Shown in pieces: positions 45,722 to 55,625 of a stretch of DNA of 64,000 bases (positions are counted from its first letter, which is position 1; each line of letters begins with the position of its first letter). A program made the position numbers and the translations under genes. The DNA comes from Brasilonema sennae CENA114. GTDB lineage: Bacteria; Cyanobacteriota; Cyanobacteriia; Cyanobacteriales; Nostocaceae. The notes under the pieces were generated by a model. That model saw nothing but the letters and a program-made list of their open reading frames with translations. It was not told where the DNA came from and did no database searches. Location of the stretch: NCBI RefSeq assembly GCF_006968745.1, contig NZ_CP030118.1, positions 868,001 through 932,000 on the forward strand, read 5' to 3'.

Positions 45722-46663
45722 GTGTTTTTTAGTGTTGTTATTCCGACTTACAATCGTAAGCCAATTTTGGAAAAGTGTCTTAGGGCTTTGGAGACGCAGC
45801 AACTGAGTGCGTCAAGTTCAATGACTGGTTACGAAATTGTCTTGGTGGACGATGGATCTGATGATGGCACGTTAGAGTGGTTGAAAGCGCACAAAGGCGA
45901 ATTTCCCCATGTGAAAACGTTTCATCAAAACCACGCAGGACCAGCAGCCGCCCGAAATTTGGGAGTAGAAAAGGCATTAGGGGACACTATTATTTTTGTT
46001 GATAGTGATTTAGTTGTTACGAAGAATTTCCTGCAAGCCCATGAATCGGCACTGGTGGAAGGAAAGGAGAAATTGGGGAGCGATCGCTTCTTTACCTATG
46101 GTGCAGTCATTAATACTTGTAATTTTGACAACCCCACTTCTGAACCGTACAAAATAACAGATTTTTCCGCAGCTTTTTTTGCCACAGGAAATGTAGCCAT
46201 CCCCAAGCATTGGTTAGAGAAAGCTGGACTTTTTGACACTGGTTTTCAACTTTATGGTTGGGAAGATTTAGAGCTGGGTGTTAGACTCAAAAGTCTTGGG
46301 TTAAAACTTATCAAATGTCCAGATGCTGTTGGCTATCACTGGCATCCACCCTTTAACTTACAACAAGTGCCCAACTTGATTGACAAAGAAATTCAGCGTG
46401 GACGCATGGGAGTGTTGTTTTATCAAAAGCATCCTACTTGGGAAGTGCGAATGATGATTCAAATGACTTGGTTACATCGCTTACTTTGGGGAATTTTATC
46501 ATTGAATGGCATCCTCAACGAACGTACAATGGCACCATTTTTGCAATGGCTAATTGATTTAGGAAAACCACAGTTAGCTTTAGAAGCTGCTCGAATTTTT
46601 CTTAACTGGTACAACGTCAAGGGTGTTTATCAAGCTTATTCCCAAATGCAAAAGGCAACTTGA
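45722..46663 (+). CDS. Family 2 glycosyltransferase
   Basis: A 313-residue GT-A glycosyltransferase, cytoplasmic, adding an activated sugar to an envelope glycan or lipid. The N-terminus FFSVVIPTYNRKPILEKCLR and EIVLVDDGSDDGTLEWLKAH bind the nucleotide sugar, IIFVDSDLVVTKNFL holds the metal-binding DXD-like motif, and GLFDTGFQLYGWEDLELGVR has the ED pair expected near the catalytic base. The frame extends to 45644 through a dispersed repeat; GTG 45722, with GGTGAG just upstream, starts exactly at the domain. GTG 45710 is possible. Acceptor unknown. Confidence 0.9.
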   Translation: MFFSVVIPTYNRKPILEKCLRALETQQLSASSSMTGYEIVLVDDGSDDGTLEWLKAHKGEFPHVKTFHQNHAGPAAARNLGVEKALGDTIIFVDSDLVVTKNFLQAHESALVEGKEKLGSDRFFTYGAVINTCNFDNPTSEPYKITDFSAAFFATGNVAIPKHWLEKAGLFDTGFQLYGWEDLELGVRLKSLGLKLIKCPDAVGYHWHPPFNLQQVPNLIDKEIQRGRMGVLFYQKHPTWEVRMMIQMTWLHRLLWGILSLNGILNERTMAPFLQWLIDLGKPQLALEAARIFLNWYNVKGVYQAYSQMQKAT

Positions 46664-46803
46664 AAAGAAACTCTGGGACATCGGCTTTGTGCTTGTACAG
46701 ATGTAGTAATTTCCTCTTTTAAATGTCGTATTTTCTCAACTTTTTTAATTTTCCAATAGCTGGCACAACTATGTTACCTTAGTATGGTTAATTAATCTCG
46801 CAC

Positions 46804-46851
46804 ATTCAGGAGTACGTCGGGTGTTTCCTGGTTTTGGAAATACGCCTGAAT
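46804..46851 (+). promoter_or_regulatory. Hairpin leader in the rpsB 5' untranslated region
   Basis: ATTCAGG (46804-46810) pairs with CCTGAAT (46845-46851), enclosing a second stem GTGTTTCC / GGAAATAC around TGGTTTT. It ends 30 nt before the rpsB start codon, where an autoregulatory S2 or transcript-stability element could sit. No known cyanobacterial motif is matched. Confidence 0.45.
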
Positions 46852-46881
46852 GGAGGTTTAACCCGAATAGGAGTAAAAAAG

Positions 46882-47679
46882 ATGGCTGTTGTTTCATTGG
46901 CTCAAATGATGGAGTCTGGGGTTCACTTTGGGCATCAAACCCGCAGATGGAACCCGAAAATGTCTCCATACATTTACACTGCTCGTAATGGAGTACACAT
47001 CATCGACTTGGTGCAGACTGCCCAGTTGATGGAAGAAGCTTATGCGTACATGAGGTCACAAGCTGAGGCTGGCAAGAAATTCTTGTTTGTTGGTACCAAG
47101 CGCCAAGCAGCAGGAATCGTTGCCCAAGAAGCCGCCCGTTGTGGTTCTTACTACATTAACCAGCGTTGGTTGGGTGGAATGCTCACTAACTGGGCAACTA
47201 TCAAAACCCGCGTAGATCGCCTCAAAGATTTGGAACGTCGGGAAGAAAATGGCGCTCTCGATTTGCTGCCAAAAAAAGAAGCCTCAATGTTACGTCGGGA
47301 AATGACGAAGCTTCAGAAATACCTGGGTGGAATTAAAGCTATGCGCAAAGTACCCGATGTGGTCGTGATTGTAGACCAACGGCGGGAGTATAACGCAGTC
47401 CAAGAATGCCAAAAGTTGTCAATTCCGATTGTGTCCATGCTGGATACTAATTGTGACCCAGATGTGGTTGATATTCCCATCCCAGCAAATGATGACGCCA
47501 TCCGGTCAATTAAGTTGATTGTAGGCAAATTGGCGGACGCCATTTATGAAGGTCGTCACGGTCAATTGGATTCAGAAGATTACGAAGATTACGACGGCGC
47601 AGAGGAAGACTACGACTACGAGGAAGGTGAAGGCGATTACTCTGGCTTGGGAATTCCCAACGACGAAGAAGAAGAATAA
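46882..47679 (+). CDS. rpsB: 30S ribosomal protein S2
   Basis: Binds the 30S head and is needed for late subunit assembly and S1 binding. 265 residues: [40 protein letters not shown], the GTKRQA motif, [20 protein letters not shown] and [20 protein letters not shown] are all canonical. The C-terminus is extended by an acidic Asp/Glu/Tyr-rich tail typical of cyanobacterial S2. ATG 46882 follows GGAG and starts at the conserved MAVVSLAQ; the longer frame from 46834 is leader. tsf follows after 324 bp, the usual order. Confidence 0.98.
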   Translation: MAVVSLAQMMESGVHFGHQTRRWNPKMSPYIYTARNGVHIIDLVQTAQLMEEAYAYMRSQAEAGKKFLFVGTKRQAAGIVAQEAARCGSYYINQRWLGGMLTNWATIKTRVDRLKDLERREENGALDLLPKKEASMLRREMTKLQKYLGGIKAMRKVPDVVVIVDQRREYNAVQECQKLSIPIVSMLDTNCDPDVVDIPIPANDDAIRSIKLIVGKLADAIYEGRHGQLDSEDYEDYDGAEEDYDYEEGEGDYSGLGIPNDEEEE

Positions 47680-48003
47680 TTGCCTGCTGAGTTTTGAGTG
47701 TGAGTGCCGAGTGCCGAGTAAAATAATAGTACTCGGTACTTAGTGGTACTTTCTATTTATGAGTTTCTAGCTGTAGGTATAATCCTAAGTTAGTGCTAAA
47801 TTGTGAGGCAGTTGCTCGACTAGGGTTCCCCGGCATAAGCAAACTGCCGTTCGCCGTAAGGCGTGCGCTCTGCGCACACCCGGAGGGTGAGTTCTTTTGA
47901 TTGAGTACTCACAACTCATGGCTCAGGACTTTGTTAAAATTCAGAACTCAAGATTTTATTTGAGAATAATTAAAACTGTCAATGAAGTAGGAATTAAGGC
48001 AAC
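47680..48003. other. rpsB-tsf spacer with repeats
   Basis: 324 bp. It contains direct short words (GAGTGCCGAGTGCCGAG) near 47700, an imperfect hairpin around AGTACTCGGTACT (about 47730-47750), and dispersed repeat (GCCGTAAGGCGTGCGCTCTG) at about 47840-47890. No gene. The repeats may lower coupling between rpsB and tsf. Confidence 0.5.
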
Positions 48004-48948
48004 ATGGCGGAAATATCTGCAAAACTCGTCCAAGAGCTACGTCAGACAACCGGTGCTGGTATGATGGACTGCAAGAAGGCACTAAAAGAAACTGACGGTG
48101 ACATACAAAAAGCCATTGAGTGGCTGCGACAAAAGGGCATCGCTAAAGCCGATAAGGGCGCAGGACGTATTGCGGCAGAAGGTTTGGTGGATACATACAT
48201 TCAACCCGGAGGTGAGGTTGGTGTACTCATAGAAGTCAACTGCCAAACTGATTTTGTTGCCCGTAACGAAGCTTTCAAAGCCCTGGTTCAAAATCTGGCG
48301 AAGCAAGCAACGACTGCTGAAAATGTTGAGGCAATGCTTGCTCAACCTTACATTGAAGATGAAAGTGTTAACGTAGAAGATTTCATCAAGCAAATGAGTG
48401 GTCAACTTGGTGAAAATATCCAACTGCGTCGCTTCGCCAAATATGCACTCTCCACAGGCACAAAAGGGATAGTAGACAGCTACATCCACACTGGTGGTCG
48501 GGTTGGTGTGTTAGTCGAACTAAACAATCAAAACGATTCAGTGAGCGATCGTAGCGAGTTTCAAACTCTCACGCGGAGTGTAGCCATGCAAGTTGCGGCT
48601 TGCCCAAACGTTGAGTACGTGAACGTAGACGAAATTCCCGCTGAGGTTGCCCAAAAAGAAAAGGATATTGAAATGGGGCGGGATGACTTGGCAAACAAGC
48701 CACAGAACATCAAAGAAAAGATTGTTCAAGGACGAATTGAAAAACGTCTACAAGAAATGAGTTTGCTAGATCAACCTTATATTCGCGATCAGAGTATCAC
48801 GGTAGAAGAATTGATTAAGCAAAACGCGTCAAAACTAGGCGATAGTGTTCAAGTTCGTCGCTTCATTCGCTATATCCTCGGGGAAGGCATTGAAAAGCAA
48901 GAAAGTAACTTTGCAGAAGAAGTAGCAGCACAAATGGGCAGCAAATAA
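48004..48948 (+). CDS. tsf: Elongation factor Ts
   Basis: Nucleotide exchange factor for EF-Tu. 314 residues: the UBA-like N-terminal domain [20 protein letters not shown] (with the TGAGMMDCK signature) is followed by two core subdomains, [20 protein letters not shown] and the weaker second copy [20 protein letters not shown], and a C-terminal module. Length is normal for cyanobacteria, longer than many bacterial EF-Ts. It is the usual partner downstream of rpsB and ends with a good terminator. Confidence 0.98.
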   Translation: MAEISAKLVQELRQTTGAGMMDCKKALKETDGDIQKAIEWLRQKGIAKADKGAGRIAAEGLVDTYIQPGGEVGVLIEVNCQTDFVARNEAFKALVQNLAKQATTAENVEAMLAQPYIEDESVNVEDFIKQMSGQLGENIQLRRFAKYALSTGTKGIVDSYIHTGGRVGVLVELNNQNDSVSDRSEFQTLTRSVAMQVAACPNVEYVNVDEIPAEVAQKEKDIEMGRDDLANKPQNIKEKIVQGRIEKRLQEMSLLDQPYIRDQSITVEELIKQNASKLGDSVQVRRFIRYILGEGIEKQESNFAEEVAAQMGSK

Positions 48949-49006
48949 TTGAGTCATTTATCATTAGTTATCGGCAAAAGATAGGTGACACAAGACTATT
49001 TAACTT

Positions 49007-49039
49007 AACAGGTCAAGCAAGTTTAGCTGACCTGTTTTT
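49007..49039 (+). terminator. Rho-independent terminator after tsf
   Basis: AACAGGTCA (49007-49015) pairs with TGACCTGTT (49028-49036), then a T-run to 49039, 58 nt past the stop. Confidence 0.85.
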
Positions 49040-49232
49040 CATTCAAACTCAACGAGATATCAGGTTTTCAACACATTGAGTCAACGTTACTATAGATTAA
49101 AGTGTGTATCTTAGTCTCAATCCAAAATTCATATCCAAAAACCCAAAATTCCAAAGTTCTTTGGGTGATTTTTGAAAAATTATAAATACATTTGTACCAT
49201 AATAAGGTTCAGATGCATGATAGCAAGAAGAT

Positions 49233-50225
49233 ATGGCGAAAGCAATCGAGCAAATTGAACGAGAGATATTAGCATTAGAGGAAGCAATACAGGCGATCGC
49301 AAAAGAACTCCGAAGCGCCTACATAAATTATCTCGCTGCCTTGGGTCAAACTGTACAGAGGCAGTTGATTCTGGCGACTTATCATTTGTGTACCCAAGGG
49401 TATCCTGAAACTTTTTTGAGTTTGTCATTGAATCAGCGACAACAATTGCAACAAGCTATTCGTAAGTTGGGTCAACAAACAGCCCAGCAGTTGCAAGCCC
49501 TTCTCAAGACGGAACAAGAGGAACAACACAACGAAGACGAGGAAATTGATGAGGATAAGCAAACAGATCAACCCTCGTCTTATACTCCCGTAACTCTACC
49601 CACTTCTCCCACTTCCCTAACTCCCCTAACCACTTCACCAACTTCCCCAACTCCCCCAACTTCCCTAACTCCCCCAACTTCCCTAACCTCCTCAACTCCC
49701 CCAACTTCCCTAACCCCCTCAACTTTGTTCTCTTTATCCTCGCTGCAAAGCGTGTCGTCTTTTCCAAACACCTCTAACCCTGTAGAACTAGTAAAATGGC
49801 AACAGAATATAGAGAGACTCACACAAGAAAAGCTCAAAAGAGTTTCTCGTGAGGCTAATCTTCGCTTACAAAAAGCAGGGATTTTACCTAAAAAATTACC
49901 AGAACCGATTTTAGAAGCAGCTACAGCAGCTGCATCAGAAGCTTCTGGTGAAGTGATGCCAGGGCCACCCAATCTACTAAACTTGGTTGTTGAAATTGAC
50001 AATGAACCGCAATCAGAAGACTCTAATTTGACACAAATCATGGCTCTTAATCTGCGGCTTGGGGAAATTGAGTTTGCTGATCCGACACTCTCGTCTTATC
50101 GCAAGCAGATTCACAGTGTCTTACTTCAGCTTCGTAGACGAGGACAGGAGTATCACAAAAAACAGCGGGAACGTTCAGTTGCCCAAGCTGAAGCAGCATG
50201 GCGTGCTATTTGGTCTGAGGATTAA
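49233..50225 (+). CDS. Unknown cyanobacterial protein with Pro/Thr/Ser linker
   Basis: 330 residues, no family I can name. The N-terminal ~90 residues are helical, partly coiled coil (AIEQIEREILALEEAIQAIA; NQRQQLQQAIRKLGQQTAQQ); ~110-175 is a Pro/Thr/Ser/Leu linker built from repeated TPPTSLT-like units; the C-terminal ~140 residues are again helical (ERLTQEKLKRVSREANLRLQ; PTLSSYRKQIHSVLLQLRRR). No signal peptide or membrane helix. The linker DNA is a C/T-rich imperfect tandem repeat. It lies 60 bp before recG in the same direction. Confidence 0.75.
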   Translation: MAKAIEQIEREILALEEAIQAIAKELRSAYINYLAALGQTVQRQLILATYHLCTQGYPETFLSLSLNQRQQLQQAIRKLGQQTAQQLQALLKTEQEEQHNEDEEIDEDKQTDQPSSYTPVTLPTSPTSLTPLTTSPTSPTPPTSLTPPTSLTSSTPPTSLTPSTLFSLSSLQSVSSFPNTSNPVELVKWQQNIERLTQEKLKRVSREANLRLQKAGILPKKLPEPILEAATAAASEASGEVMPGPPNLLNLVVEIDNEPQSEDSNLTQIMALNLRLGEIEFADPTLSSYRKQIHSVLLQLRRRGQEYHKKQRERSVAQAEAAWRAIWSED

Positions 50226-50285
50226 TGATCTGTTCTTTGTCCGAAGTCAAATGACAAATGACTAATGACTACTGACTAATGAGTA

Positions 50286-52796
50286 ATGACTACTGACAAA
50301 CCAGATTGGATACGATTACAGAAAGCTTTGGCAATAGAAGCAGAAAAAGGCTTTGCTGATTTACTGGGTAAACAATACCGCTTCAGTGAGTTTCTTACCC
50401 TGACTTTTGGCAAATTCCCCATAGACTTACCTGGTATTGAACGTCGTCGCTGGCAAGAATTGGCAGCTGAATTTGCTAATTATCCCAATCTGGAACTGGA
50501 AGATAGACAACACTTAGTCGCAGAAACTCGTAGATATCTGTACCAAGTTCAGCAAGTGGTTGAAGGAGAAGGGGAAGCAGGGAAAGCCAGGGAAGCAGAA
50601 CAGCAGGGGAGTTGGAGAGCAAAAGAAAATTCTTCTGGATATTCCCCACTCTCAAAATCTCCAATTGTTGGTGAAGTCAGTCGGAACCTTGCTCCCAATC
50701 TAGACCAAAAGCTGAGTGACTTACCAGAAATAGGCATTAGAAAATCTGCTAATTTAGCACGTCTTGGTTTATACACTGTACGCGACTTACTTTACTATTA
50801 TCCTCGTGACCATATTGACTATGCTCGTCAGGTGAATATTCAAGAGTTGGTGGCGGGGGAGACGGTGACAATAGTCGCAACAGTAAAGCGCTGTAACTGC
50901 TTTACAACTCCCAAAAACAACAAATTGACGATTTTAGAAGTGCTGCTGCGTGATCAGACGGGTCAGCTCAAAATCAGCCGATTTTTTGCTGGTACACGCT
51001 ATAGCAGTCGTGCTTGGCAGGAAAGTTTTAAGCGTCGCTACCCGAATGGCAGTATTGTAGCAGCATGCGGGTTGGTGAAAGAAAGTAAATATGGTCTCAC
51101 GTTGGAAGACCCAGAATTGGAGGTTTTGGGACATGCAGGAGATACAATTGAGTCTTTAATAATTGGTAGGATAGTCCCTATTTATCCACTGACAGAGGGA
51201 GTGGGGGCGGATTTGGTACGACAAGCAGTTATTGCTGCTTTACCTGCCACTGTCCATCTCAAAGATCCACTGCCTAGCGGTCTGCGAGATAAGTATAATT
51301 TGATGGAATTGAAGGAAGCAATTCATAATATCCACTTTCCTCCAGACAGCGATAGTTTGCAAGCTGCCCGTCGCCGCCTCGTTTTCGATGAATTTTTCTA
51401 CCTGCAACTTGGGTTACTCCAACGTCAACAGAAAGCCAAGGAAACTCAAACCAGTGCGATTCTTGCCCCAAAAGGTCAATTACTGGAAAAATTCTCCGAA
51501 ATACTGCCGTTTAAACTGACTAACGCACAGCAACGAGTCATTAACGAAATTCTCAACGACTTGCAAAAACCTGCACCGATGAATCGTTTGGTGCAAGGGG
51601 ATGTGGGTTCTGGTAAAACTGTTGTTGCTGTAATTGCTATCCTTGCTGCTCTTCAATCTGGGTATCAAGCAGCACTGATGGCTCCCACAGAGGTTTTGGC
51701 AGAACAGCATTATCGCAAGTTAGTGAGTTGGTTTAACCTCCTGCATTTACCAGTGGAATTACTGACAGGTTCTACTAAGATTGCCAAAAGACGACAAATT
51801 CACGCCCAGTTAGAAACGGGTGAATTGCCGCTTTTAGTGGGAACTCATGCCTTAATTCAAGACCCTGTCAACTTTATGCGATTGGGTTTAGTTGTGATAG
51901 ATGAGCAACACCGTTTTGGGGTGGAACAACGGGCGCGTTTGCAACAAAAAGGCGAGCAACCTCATGTATTAACTATGACGGCAACTCCGATTCCTCGAAC
52001 TTTAGCGCTGACAATACACGGGGATTTGGATGTGAGTCAGATTGATGAATTACCACCAGGAAGGCAAACGATTCAGACGACTGTGCTCATAAATCAGCAA
52101 CGTAGCCATGCTTATGAGCTTATTCGCCGGGAAATTGCCCAAGGACGACAAACTTATGTGGTTTTGCCATTGGTGGAAGAATCAGAAAAGTTGGATTTGC
52201 GATCGGCAGTAGAAGAGCATAAAAAGTTACAGGAAAGCATCTTTCCAGAGTTTCAGGTGGGGCTGCTTCATGGTCGGATGAGTTCAGCGGAAAAGGACGA
52301 AGCTATTACGAAGTTCCGCGATAACGAAACTCAAATTTTGGTTTCTACGACTGTTGTAGAGGTTGGAGTCGATGTGCCGAATGCAACAGTTATGCTCATT
52401 GAAAATGCAGAGAGGTTTGGCTTATCTCAGTTGCACCAACTCCGGGGACGTGTTGGTCGAGGTGCGGCTAAGTCCTATTGTCTTTTACTGAGTAGTTCCA
52501 AAAGTTCAGATGCACAGCAACGTCTGAGGGTTTTAGAACAATCTCAGGATGGCTTTTTCATCTCGGAAATGGATATGCGTTTTCGTGGTCCTGGGCAAGT
52601 TTTGGGGACTCGTCAATCAGGTATACCAGATTTTACTTTGGCGAGCTTGGTGGAAGATGAAGAAGTGTTAATTTTGGCGCGACAAGCCGCTGAGAAGGTG
52701 ATAGAGATAGATCCAACTTTGGAACGTTGGTATTTGATGAAGGAAGAGTTGAAGTATCGGTATGAGCGGTTAATGGGTGGAGCGATTTTGACATGA
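50286..52796 (+). CDS. recG: ATP-dependent DNA helicase RecG
   Basis: Remodels stalled replication forks and Holliday junctions. The 836 residues hold a cyanobacterial N-terminal extension of about 130-150 residues, a wedge/OB domain (NIQELVAGETVTIVATVKRC), and the helicase core: Walker A VQGDVGSGKTVVAV, LVGTHALIQDP, the DEXH-type box VVIDEQHRFG, TMTATPIPRTLAL, and the late QLRGRVGRGAAKSYCLLL and DGFFISEMDMRFRGPGQVLG. The extension contains a Glu/Gly/Ala-rich low-complexity segment (~95-115). It overlaps the next gene by 4 bp (ATGA). Confidence 0.96.
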   Translation: MTTDKPDWIRLQKALAIEAEKGFADLLGKQYRFSEFLTLTFGKFPIDLPGIERRRWQELAAEFANYPNLELEDRQHLVAETRRYLYQVQQVVEGEGEAGKAREAEQQGSWRAKENSSGYSPLSKSPIVGEVSRNLAPNLDQKLSDLPEIGIRKSANLARLGLYTVRDLLYYYPRDHIDYARQVNIQELVAGETVTIVATVKRCNCFTTPKNNKLTILEVLLRDQTGQLKISRFFAGTRYSSRAWQESFKRRYPNGSIVAACGLVKESKYGLTLEDPELEVLGHAGDTIESLIIGRIVPIYPLTEGVGADLVRQAVIAALPATVHLKDPLPSGLRDKYNLMELKEAIHNIHFPPDSDSLQAARRRLVFDEFFYLQLGLLQRQQKAKETQTSAILAPKGQLLEKFSEILPFKLTNAQQRVINEILNDLQKPAPMNRLVQGDVGSGKTVVAVIAILAALQSGYQAALMAPTEVLAEQHYRKLVSWFNLLHLPVELLTGSTKIAKRRQIHAQLETGELPLLVGTHALIQDPVNFMRLGLVVIDEQHRFGVEQRARLQQKGEQPHVLTMTATPIPRTLALTIHGDLDVSQIDELPPGRQTIQTTVLINQQRSHAYELIRREIAQGRQTYVVLPLVEESEKLDLRSAVEEHKKLQESIFPEFQVGLLHGRMSSAEKDEAITKFRDNETQILVSTTVVEVGVDVPNATVMLIENAERFGLSQLHQLRGRVGRGAAKSYCLLLSSSKSSDAQQRLRVLEQSQDGFFISEMDMRFRGPGQVLGTRQSGIPDFTLASLVEDEEVLILARQAAEKVIEIDPTLERWYLMKEELKYRYERLMGGAILT

Positions 52797-53011
52797 TTGA
52801 TCATGATCGCTTGTTTAAGGAACTGCTGACCACATTTTTTGTGGAATTTTTAGAGCTATTTTTCCCCGAAGTTATTGCTTATTTAGAATCTGATTGTTTA
52901 GAATTTTTGGACAAGGAAATTTTTACTGATATCACTGCAGGTGAGCAGTATGAAGCTGATTTAGTCGTTAAGGCTCGATTTAGAGAGCAAGAGTCATTTT
53001 TTCTGATTCAT

Positions 53012-53165
53012 GACGCATTGTCAAGGCACGTTTCGGGTAAGAAGCTTCTTACCCGAAAGCTGCCGCCCCTAAAAAATTGGGCAGCCTTTGTCTGTTGATC
53101 TGTGGGGCAAGACGCGTACTCGTTGTAATAAGGCTGCCCAATTTTTTTACGTGTAAGACCCCCGT
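53012..53165 (+). mobile_element. 154-bp MITE-like insertion
   Basis: Interrupts the Rpn gene exactly between codons. The ends carry imperfect terminal inverted repeats (left ACGcattGTCaaggCACGT; right end reversed ACGgggGTCttaCACGT). Inside are a 28-bp perfect palindrome (53031-53058, centre AAGCTT) and an inverted repeat with 18-bp arms (AAAAAATTGGGCAGCCTT at 53071-53088; its complement at 53131-53148). No ORF. The family is unknown to me. Confidence 0.7.
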
Positions 53166-53684
53166 ATAGAAAACCAAGCTTATTCACAAGCAGATTTTGG
53201 GCGACGAATGTTTCGTTATTTTGCTCGATTGTTTGAAAAATTTGCGCTTCCTGTGTACCCAATTGTCATTTTTTCCTTTGATTCTCCACGTACGCCTCAA
53301 CCAAGTGTATATAGAGTGGAATTTCCCGACAAAGTCGTTTTAGAACTTAATTACGCAGTATTACAGTTAAATCGTTTAAATTGGCGAAATTTCTTGCGAC
53401 AAGAAAATCCCGTAGCCAGTGCGCTTATGGCTAAAATGAACATAGCCCCAGAAGAACGCCCTAGAGTTAAGTCGGAATGTTTGCGGCTGTTAGCTACTTT
53501 GCGACTTGATCCTGCACGGACAAAAATGATTTCTGGATTTATTGATACTTACCTAAAGCTAAATGCTCAAGAGGAAGAGATTTTTAAAACAGAGATTGCG
53601 AAGTTTGAACCAGTTCAACAGGAGGTTGTTATGGAAATTGTCACTGGCTGGATGGAAGAAGGGATACGACGAGGAAGACAACAA

Positions 53685-53804
53685 GGTAGACAGGAAGGAA
53701 GGCAAGAAGGTAGACAGGAAGGTAGACAGGAAGGTAGACAGGAAGGTAGGCAGGAAGGTAGACAGGAAGGTAGACAGGAAGGTAGACAGGAAGGTAGACA
53801 GGAA
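53685..53804 (+). repeat. 12-bp tandem repeat (10 units, GRQE)
   Basis: Ten copies of a GGTAGACAGGAA-like unit, most identical, coding for Gly-Arg-Gln-Glu in the right part of the Rpn gene. Such a tract is prone to unit gain and loss in steps of four residues without breaking the frame. Confidence 0.9.
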
Positions 53805-54033
53805 GGAGAACTGGCAGTCATTATGCGCCTACTCAACCGGCGAATTGGTATAGTTGAGCCTGAGTTACAAGAACGTATTCGTCAACTCAGGCTCAATCAA
53901 TTAGAAGATTTAGCTGAGGTGTTGTTGGATTTCTCCACCGCAGAAGATTTAATTGCTTGGCTGAATAAACAACAGGGGTAGAAACCATCACGCGTCTACC
54001 CCTGTAGTGAAAATTGGTAAAAGCTCGTTAAGC

Positions 54034-55086
54034 TTAAAGAAACTCAATAGTATCAACGAAACCTAAAACATTCTGCTTGATATCCTCAGCTTCCTGTTCA
54101 AGAGAACTTGGTTTTTCTTTGTCAAAAAAGCTGTGCTGACTGCTGACGATATACAAAAGATCACCATAGCTAAATGCTAAAACACCACGGTATGCATTCA
54201 ACTTAGTTGCAGTACCGTTGTTTCCTGTTTTCGTAACTGTTGAACCTTGGGGCATATCAACTAATACGAAGTAAGCCCCTTCTAAGATGTCTTCCAGATA
54301 TTCAGTATGCTTTACCTGAGAATCTGGTAAATTAGCAACAATTGTTTGAGGCACATACTTACTCAGGAGAAATGAACGCAGATATTCTTGGTGTCCCACA
54401 GAATCCATTTCCTCAGTCTGTTTTGAGGAGATAGGAAAGTAATCGATTCTTAACAATCTGCCAGAATCATCAGAAAAGCTGACTGAGCTTTCTTGAGTTT
54501 CAACTCTACCACCTTGTTCAGAATTTACAGGAATTAGAACGATAAAATTACCTGAGGGTGATTCATAGACGTTTGGGTTTAAGTCTTCGTCAAATCCTGT
54601 CTCATCCTCGTCTTCTAGCAAGTCTTCATCTTCTATCTCTTCAAAGGCGGCGATCACCTCATCTATCACTTCTTTCGCATCTTTATCGTTAATTCCCAAA
54701 GCTTCTTGGAGCTTTTTGAGTAAAGTCGTTTTTCCTTTGGGTATACGCACTTCCTCTTCGTCTACAAGTACGCTGACTCCCGCAGCATAAGCATCTAGTA
54801 CTAACTCGCCTGTCAGAGAACCTTTTGCACTGTTAAATAGTGCTCCTATCTGACTTTCTTCTGCAATGGCTACGACTTTATCCAGCGTTTCTAATAATTC
54901 ATCATCTGAGTATTCCTCAAAAATCTCAAGTCCCCAGAGGATATCCGCCAAAAGATCTGGATCTAGTTCTTCTAATGAAGAATCAGCAGCAGCTGTGACA
55001 ACCGCGATCGCCGCAACTGCTTCTTCTGGACTGATTGATTCTTGTAATGTTTTTTTTGAGTTAAAAAACTTGTCGTACTTGCCCAC
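54034..55086 (-). CDS. TerB-like N-terminal domain protein of unknown function
   Basis: 350 residues. The N-terminal ~140 (SPEEAVAAIAVVTAAADSSL; LLADILWGLEIFEEYSDDEL) resemble the helical, acidic TerB/tellurite-resistance fold. A very acidic linker (IEDEDLLEDEDETGFDED) follows, then a beta-rich C-terminal domain (ESPSGNFIVLIPVNSEQGGR; LEGAYFVLVDMPQGSTVTKT; RGVLAFSYGDLLYIVSSQHS). No signal peptide or membrane helix. The C-terminal part resembles nothing I can name. It converges with the Rpn gene (53 bp between stops); a role in stress response is possible only by the TerB likeness. Confidence 0.7.
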   Translation of the reverse strand: MGKYDKFFNSKKTLQESISPEEAVAAIAVVTAAADSSLEELDPDLLADILWGLEIFEEYSDDELLETLDKVVAIAEESQIGALFNSAKGSLTGELVLDAYAAGVSVLVDEEEVRIPKGKTTLLKKLQEALGINDKDAKEVIDEVIAAFEEIEDEDLLEDEDETGFDEDLNPNVYESPSGNFIVLIPVNSEQGGRVETQESSVSFSDDSGRLLRIDYFPISSKQTEEMDSVGHQEYLRSFLLSKYVPQTIVANLPDSQVKHTEYLEDILEGAYFVLVDMPQGSTVTKTGNNGTATKLNAYRGVLAFSYGDLLYIVSSQHSFFDKEKPSSLEQEAEDIKQNVLGFVDTIEFL

Positions 55087-55625
55087 GACTGCTCCTTCCT
55101 AAAATGGTTCGCTAGTGATAACACAAATCTAGTATCAATGGGTAGTTTAGCAATCAGTGAGTCTCCTGTTGTTCTATTTTCACAAAAAGGTTTTTTATGA
55201 GGTGTACTCAAACGCTAAATCAGAACTACTATATCTCAACCGCCAATGTAGATTTAACCTTTGCAAAATTTATATTTTTACTCTTGTAGTAGTCTGTCAA
55301 GGTAACGCCTGCTGAGTTAACATTCTCCGCGTCCTTGTCTCACCGTGTCCCCGTGTCAGCCTCAACCCGTCAATTTTGAGTTGACGAACTAAAGCGAGTA
55401 AAACGCATTCTTATCTTATATCAAGTTACTGCTCTGCGGACTTTATCGCCTGTGTGAACTTCTACCACATCTTAATTGCGTTAGCTGATAGATATAAACG
55501 CAAATCTGTTTTGCAAAATCTAAAGAAACTATAAAATCGTCTACGATTGAATGTGATATACCTTACGTAGAGGCAAGCAATCGTCGTCGAACAATCAGGG
55601 CATCAAAATCAGGAGGTCAATACAG
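55087..55625. other. Intergenic region upstream of ppsA
   Basis: 539 bp between divergent genes. A palindrome CGTCAA (55368-55373) / TTGACG (55381-55386) lies near the middle. CAGGAGG ends 9 nt before the ppsA start, a very strong ribosome binding site. No gene is seen. Confidence 0.55.

Larger units (their letters stand above)
52793..53981 (+). pseudogene. Rpn-family nuclease (DUF4351 C-terminus) gene broken by a 154-bp insertion
   Basis: Rpn proteins are PD-(D/E)XK DNA endonucleases. The left part (52793-53011) encodes LFKELLTTFFVEFLELFFPE and YEADLVVKARFREQESFFLI ending in His; the right part (53166-53981) resumes as IENQAYSQADFGRRMFRYFA, so the metal Asp and the E-N-Q motif are separated. 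The insert (53012-53165) shifts the frame by one and adds stops; its exact removal restores the frame. The right part continues through ten GRQE repeats to a DUF4351-like end (PELQERIRQLRLNQLEDLAE). ATG 53208 could still make a C-terminal fragment. It overlaps recG by 4 bp. Confidence 0.82.

Noticed and set aside
49570..49720. C/T-rich direct repeats near 49.6 kb as a possible regulatory array
   Set aside because: They lie in frame within the 49233 gene and code for its Pro/Thr/Ser linker.
53615..53836. Leftward Pro/Ser/Cys repeat protein
   Set aside because: It is the antisense of the 12-bp GRQE tract.
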